Positions 60,198 to 64,000 of a stretch of 64,000 nucleotides of DNA are shown here, one piece after another (position 1 is the stretch's first letter; the number at the start of each line of letters is the position of its first letter). Source of the stretch: Rhynchopus sp. YZ270_cl-10 (Eukaryota; Euglenozoa; Diplonemea; Diplonemida; Diplonemidae); the NCBI GenBank assembly GCA_964035575.1, contig OZ037883.1, forward strand, positions 310,001 through 374,000, written 5' to 3'. The translations under genes were made by a program, and so were the position numbers. The notes under the pieces are model-generated. The model worked only from the letters and a program-made list of their open reading frames with translations, was not told the origin of the DNA and ran no database searches.

Positions 60198-61021
60198 AAA
60201 TTAGGTGTAAATTGGGTACTTCTTGGGTCCTTATAGGGTATAGTGATTTTCCTTAGGGCACTTCCTTAAGGAAAACGTGACTTTTTCCCGAGCTTTTCCT
60301 GTGGTTAGTAGCCTTGTTTTCGCAAATAGTTGGTACATCCGAGAGCCCCACGTGTTCGGTGGTGGAAATTTTCTCAAAATCCGGGGTTGGCACCCAGTAC
60401 CCAGTACCCCAGTGCGGGGTCTTGGGTTTTTGGGAAATCGTGGGATGCTGGTCGAATATGGGGGGGTCCGAGACGACAGTGGCCTGCGACGACCACTACC
60501 AGGTGTTCAGGTTGCTGCAGCCAAACTATGTCATGGGAGGGTGGGTTGCAAAGCTTGCGCCGCAGGCGCACGGTACGCTACTTTTATTCTTTCGACGTAT
60601 CTTTTTCTCACTCCTCGTTGGGTTCTACGAGCTCCGGCCGTCAAATTGTGGGGGGTCACAACGCGCAGCAAAGTTCGCAGCTATGCAAACTGCCCCACGT
60701 TTACTTTGCACTTTACCCTCAGTGGTCAAGTACTGACCATATTACACACAAAACCTGAAAATGGCCTGTAAAAACTGATACATGCATTTTAGGTCAAAAA
60801 TACTCAGTTCTGAGCGCAAAGTGACCCCATCACAGCACGCAGAAGCTCCGGAGCACCGAAATCAAAAAAAAAATTTTTTTTTGATTTTTTGGGGTGAAAA
60901 TTTCTGGGGAAAATTTCTGGCCACAAAAAACCACCAAAAAAATTTTACCACAAAATAATTTTAGCACCCCCCTTAAAATTAGGTGTAAATTGGGTACTTC
61001 TTGGGTCCTTCTAGGGTATAC
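60198..61021 (+). repeat. Segment bounded by ~46-bp direct repeats
   Basis: TTAGGTGTAAATTGGGTACT... ending AGGGTATA occurs at 60198-60243 and again at 60975-61021. Between them all three plus-strand frames stay open over 60280-60760, which looks compositional rather than coding. The nature of the segment is unknown. Confidence 0.5.
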
Positions 61022-63359
61022 ACCCTAGCCCTATGCAGCCACACCAAACTTGAAAATTGAAGATGATATCTCAAAAAAAAAAAGAAAATATTTTAATAGA
61101 TGAACCGAAGCCTCGCTAAGTCACCTTCAAAAAAAAGGGGGGATATTGATAAACGAATGTGCAGAGAACGAACATAAAAAAAAAAAAAAAAAGAAAACAA
61201 AAGAAAAACAAAGGCAACACGAAAACATATTCCCGCAACGCGTGAAAAAATAACACCGTTATCAAACAGAATAACACCAGAAGCAAAAGGCCTCTGACCT
61301 CTTCACCACATCTTTTTTTTTGGATAGACAAAAACGGACAGCTACCATACAAGATGGATCTGTACGATTTTAAATCGTTTCCATTGGTTGAAAAAGCGTC
61401 TTCAGTGTCCCCATACAAAAAACGAAAAGTTGTAAGTGCAAACGCCTCACCGTTCATCGGCGGACGGCACGAAAAATAATTCCAGAACATAAAACGAAAA
61501 GTACACAAAAGAACAAAGAATCAAAGACATCGAGAGAGGGGAACAAAAAAAAAGAAGAGTTTATAAGATGAACCGAAGCCTCTCATGCTCACTGTGCTAA
61601 GTCAACCTATCAAACAAAATTGGGTCCTGTCAGACCTTTAAGCTGAGGATCCTTCCCCGTGGAGATGCTTTTTTCTTGCACCAGAAGAACGAAAATCTAC
61701 AACCAGACATATGCTCTATCTCGTAGCAGTGTCCATTCCATTACCGAGAGAGATAGAGGGAGAGAGAAGGTGCAGGAAGAAAGAGTACAAATAGTATAAA
61801 AAAAAAAAAATGCGTGAATTTTTTGAAGAAAAATAAGGCACACAAAAACGAAAAAAGTAAAACAACATCAGTGCAAACGCCTCCAACCCCCCGTGATGAA
61901 ACTCCCCCGAAGAGATTGCACGGTTCACGGGGGAGAGCGGCCAGGAAAAGAGACAACGTAACGGAGAAAACCATAATGTCACATTGTCATTTCGCTGGCA
62001 AAAAAAGAAAACACCACAACTACCTTCCACGACGACAGTTGTCTTAATATTAAATCATGACAATCAGATGTTACCAGCACAATAAACACAAAAAGCGTTA
62101 ACCGATCACTGCTTTTATCAAATGTGCCTTTGTCATGTTCATTTGTCATAACATTGTCTATGTCGCAATTTATTGGTTTCCTTTTTTATGCACTGTTGTC
62201 ATCAACATTTACCGCTATGCACCTTCACCTTTTAAATGCAACCAAAGGGTTAGGATGTTTTTGCACATCTCATCTCCAAAAGTGTTGACTAAAAAGGTTT
62301 CAAAAAAAAAAAGGGGATATTAAAACGAAGCTCTCCTCAGAGCAAAATATTTACCCAAAAACAAAAAAAGCTCAATAACCACCCTCTATAAAAAAATCCA
62401 GCAATTTGGAGCGGTTTCCCCCCCCCCCCCAGAAATCGGGCGAAATCGGGGGGGTAAAATGCCCCCAAAGAAAAGGTTCCAAAAAAGAGAAAAAAAATTA
62501 GAAAGAGCCGAGAAAAAAAAAGGGGGTACACCTGATTTTGACCCGACTTTGGCGGTGTTTGGCGTTGGCGGAAGTTGCTACCGGGGCAAAAATAAGGTGT
62601 GGGGTGTGATGATATGGAAAAAACCAATATAAAAAATGAAAAAAAAAATACCGTTGATAAAAGAAGGATGCCCCTTTAGTGAAAGATGTTTCTTGGGGCC
62701 CACAAATGGACCACAAACGCTGTACACCATTTCAAATAAAGGAAATGAAAGACATGGGTGACGTTCGCCTCTAGGGCTTGGCCACCTTCTTAAGGCTGAG
62801 AGGGCTGGACGTGCCTTACAGAGGACAGAACATCTAGGGTGAATGGGGACGTTGCACCAGAGATTGCAAACATTTTTTTCTTCTTTTTGTTGAAAAATTG
62901 ATGACCACGCTCTTGAAAAAAGACCTTACCCATACTCCTCTAACGTGTCGTGGGGTTTCTTAGGACGTTACTGAGGGTCTGAAAATGTTTTTTTATTTTG
63001 TTTTGAAAGTGCTTTTTGTGCTCTGTTTTTGATTAGTGGTGTAGACGTAAGACGTTACTGGGAGGGTAAATTTGAGCAACCGATGAAAGGTTGAAAAGTG
63101 CAAAAATGACTCACCGTTTACCGGTGGGAAGATCCACTCACTGCTTTGCCACGGGTTCTCCATAAAAGTGTTGTAGCACTGCGAAAAAACTAAAAAACTG
63201 AGGGGGAACAAAAAGCAAGATTTCCCCCCCTGGCTGCCCACTCTTTTTTTTTTAGATCAAAACAATCAAAGAAGAAAATATCGCACGTAAAGTTACTACC
63301 GTAACAAAAAAAAAATATGTGGTAGAAATAACTACCGAAGAAGTACTAAGAAAGACGGA

Positions 63360-63376
63360 TGTGCCTCTCGTGCACA
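63360..63376 (+). repeat. Stem-loop repeat (family D)
   Basis: Stem TGTGC/GCACA over loop CTCTCGT, with outer GGATG...ACACATC; a near twin of the copy at 2230. Confidence 0.75.
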
Positions 63377-63795
63377 CACATCAAAAAAAGAGAGGAACGG
63401 AAGACGTCAGCCACCCCCCCAAAGACCTGTTTAAAGGTGACTGGGATAGGAAGACAGACCCTTTTTTTTTAAACGAATACCTAGCGAGATCGCGCTATGT
63501 TGGAGGACAAAAAAGAAGGAAAAAAAAGGCTTATCAGATGAACCTAAGCTTCTCGTTGCTTGGTCACCTTGAAAAATATATAAAAAATGCGTCTTGAAAT
63601 ACAAAAGACCTCTTATGACAGTGCACCTCAACAAAAACATAACGTTCAAAGCCAAATGACCGAAACTCCCCCTTAGGGGAACCCCTCATCTGCCAGGGGA
63701 CATTTTGACAAAAAATTCTGCCCCAATTTAACAAAATTGTCCATTTTTCTCGCAGAATGAAACATACGAGAGCTACGAAAAAGAAAAAAAAAAAA

Positions 63796-63865
63796 AGTGA
63801 AAGTTGATAGTGCAAAACGCCTCTGGGACGCAGGCACTGACACTCCACCCTATCGAACCCCACTG
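63796..63865 (+). repeat. tRNA-like SINE family C copy, 3' end damaged
   Basis: AAGTTGATAGTGC, GGGACGCAGGCACTGACAC and TATCGAACCCCACTG are present after an A-tract. The left half of the terminal hairpin is shortened. Confidence 0.65.
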
Positions 63866-64000
63866 AAAAAAGTGGTCGAAAAATAACGCAATTTAAAGAG
63901 AGAGAGAAAGATGAACGGCCACACAGGGCACAGACCATCTGAGGGAGAGAAGGGAGTTTGACAAAAAGGTAGCCAGGACCGCTGTTGCGACCAAAGGGGT

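Larger units (their letters stand above)
51081..64000. other. 13-kb gene-free, repeat-rich region
   Basis: No convincing gene on either strand. From left to right: about 0.4 kb of complex DNA without a clear frame (51100-51500); A/T homopolymers with stem-loop family D copies (51868, 57864); hairpins (52483, 53363); a transposon pair (52607, 59168); three ~250-bp repeat units (52851, 58541, 58791); decamer and heptamer arrays (53521-54250); homopolymer and TTTTG tracts (55023, 55929); GACAATCA-type repeats (56310, 56840, 59790); a direct-repeat-bounded segment (60198-61021); and tRNA-like copies (54877, 63796). Confidence 0.6.

Noticed and set aside
63319-63597. 92-codon plus-strand frame
   Set aside because: It runs through a family D stem-loop repeat and homopolymer A tracts; Lys-rich composition is explained by those.
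9331-63865. True tRNA genes at the GGTTATCGAACCCC sites
   Set aside because: No cloverleaf with acceptor stem, D arm and normal T loop can be formed; the fixed AT insertion in the B-box region and dispersed copies fit a SINE instead.
1-64000. Retrotransposon, retrovirus-like or Polinton-like element
   Set aside because: No reverse transcriptase, integrase, protease, capsid or protein-primed polymerase motif was seen in any frame, and no long terminal repeats apart from the short direct repeats at 60198 and 60975, which are too short.

Overview
This 64 kb window looks like nuclear DNA of a free-living, flagellated, mitochondrion-bearing protist. All sixteen genes I can defend lie on the minus strand, head to tail. 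They use the standard code. Their introns are GT-AG (mostly GTATG... donors), and several are only 47-64 bp. Several start codons have a pyrimidine-rich AG acceptor-like site 14-25 bases upstream that belongs to no visible cis-intron. One-strand gene arrays plus such sites are what trans-spliced, polycistronic genomes look like (diplonemids and other Euglenozoa, dinoflagellates). I lean toward a diplonemid-like euglenozoan, as inference only; no spliced-leader gene was found.

Layout in window order (transcription runs right to left): 1-5 kb, an SH3 protein (cut by the window edge), a BLES03/DUF1917 protein, an unknown helical protein, and TFIIH subunit p62. 4.9-12.4 kb, a gene-free stretch of short repeats and foldback elements. 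12.4-21.5 kb, a giant receptor-like cyclase-domain protein with a Frizzled-type ectodomain and a secreted ascorbate-peroxidase-like enzyme, each preceded by the same ~230 bp block. 22-26 kb, splicing factor SPF45/RBM17 and an unknown basic protein. 27-34.4 kb, a 2,395-residue cysteine-rich type I membrane protein encoded in six exons. 34.7-41 kb, a probably mitochondrial small protein, an 18S rRNA fragment, a CCDC42/CFAP73 flagellar protein, a DNAJC8-type J protein, and HEI10/CCNB1IP1, a meiotic RING protein. 41-46 kb, repeats. 46-51 kb, a WD40 protein, a small membrane protein, and a divergent mitochondrial Hsp70. 51-64 kb, no gene; repeats, foldbacks, DNA-transposon remnants and a heptamer satellite.

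The genes are mostly unrelated housekeeping functions (transcription, splicing, flagellum, meiosis, mitochondrial chaperone) mixed with surface or secreted proteins, so the array reads as a transcription unit rather than a pathway cluster. HEI10 implies meiosis and CCDC42/CFAP73 implies motile flagella.

The least explained signal is a population of short dispersed plus-strand elements, antisense to the genes. Many fold into a stem closed over a constant heptamer loop CTCTCGT, and the stems covary between copies. A related family carries a perfect tRNA-type A box and an altered B box. They fill the intergenic gaps and sit inside three enlarged introns. I see no retrovirus-like, Polinton-like or other capsid-bearing element, no tRNA gene and no CRISPR array.
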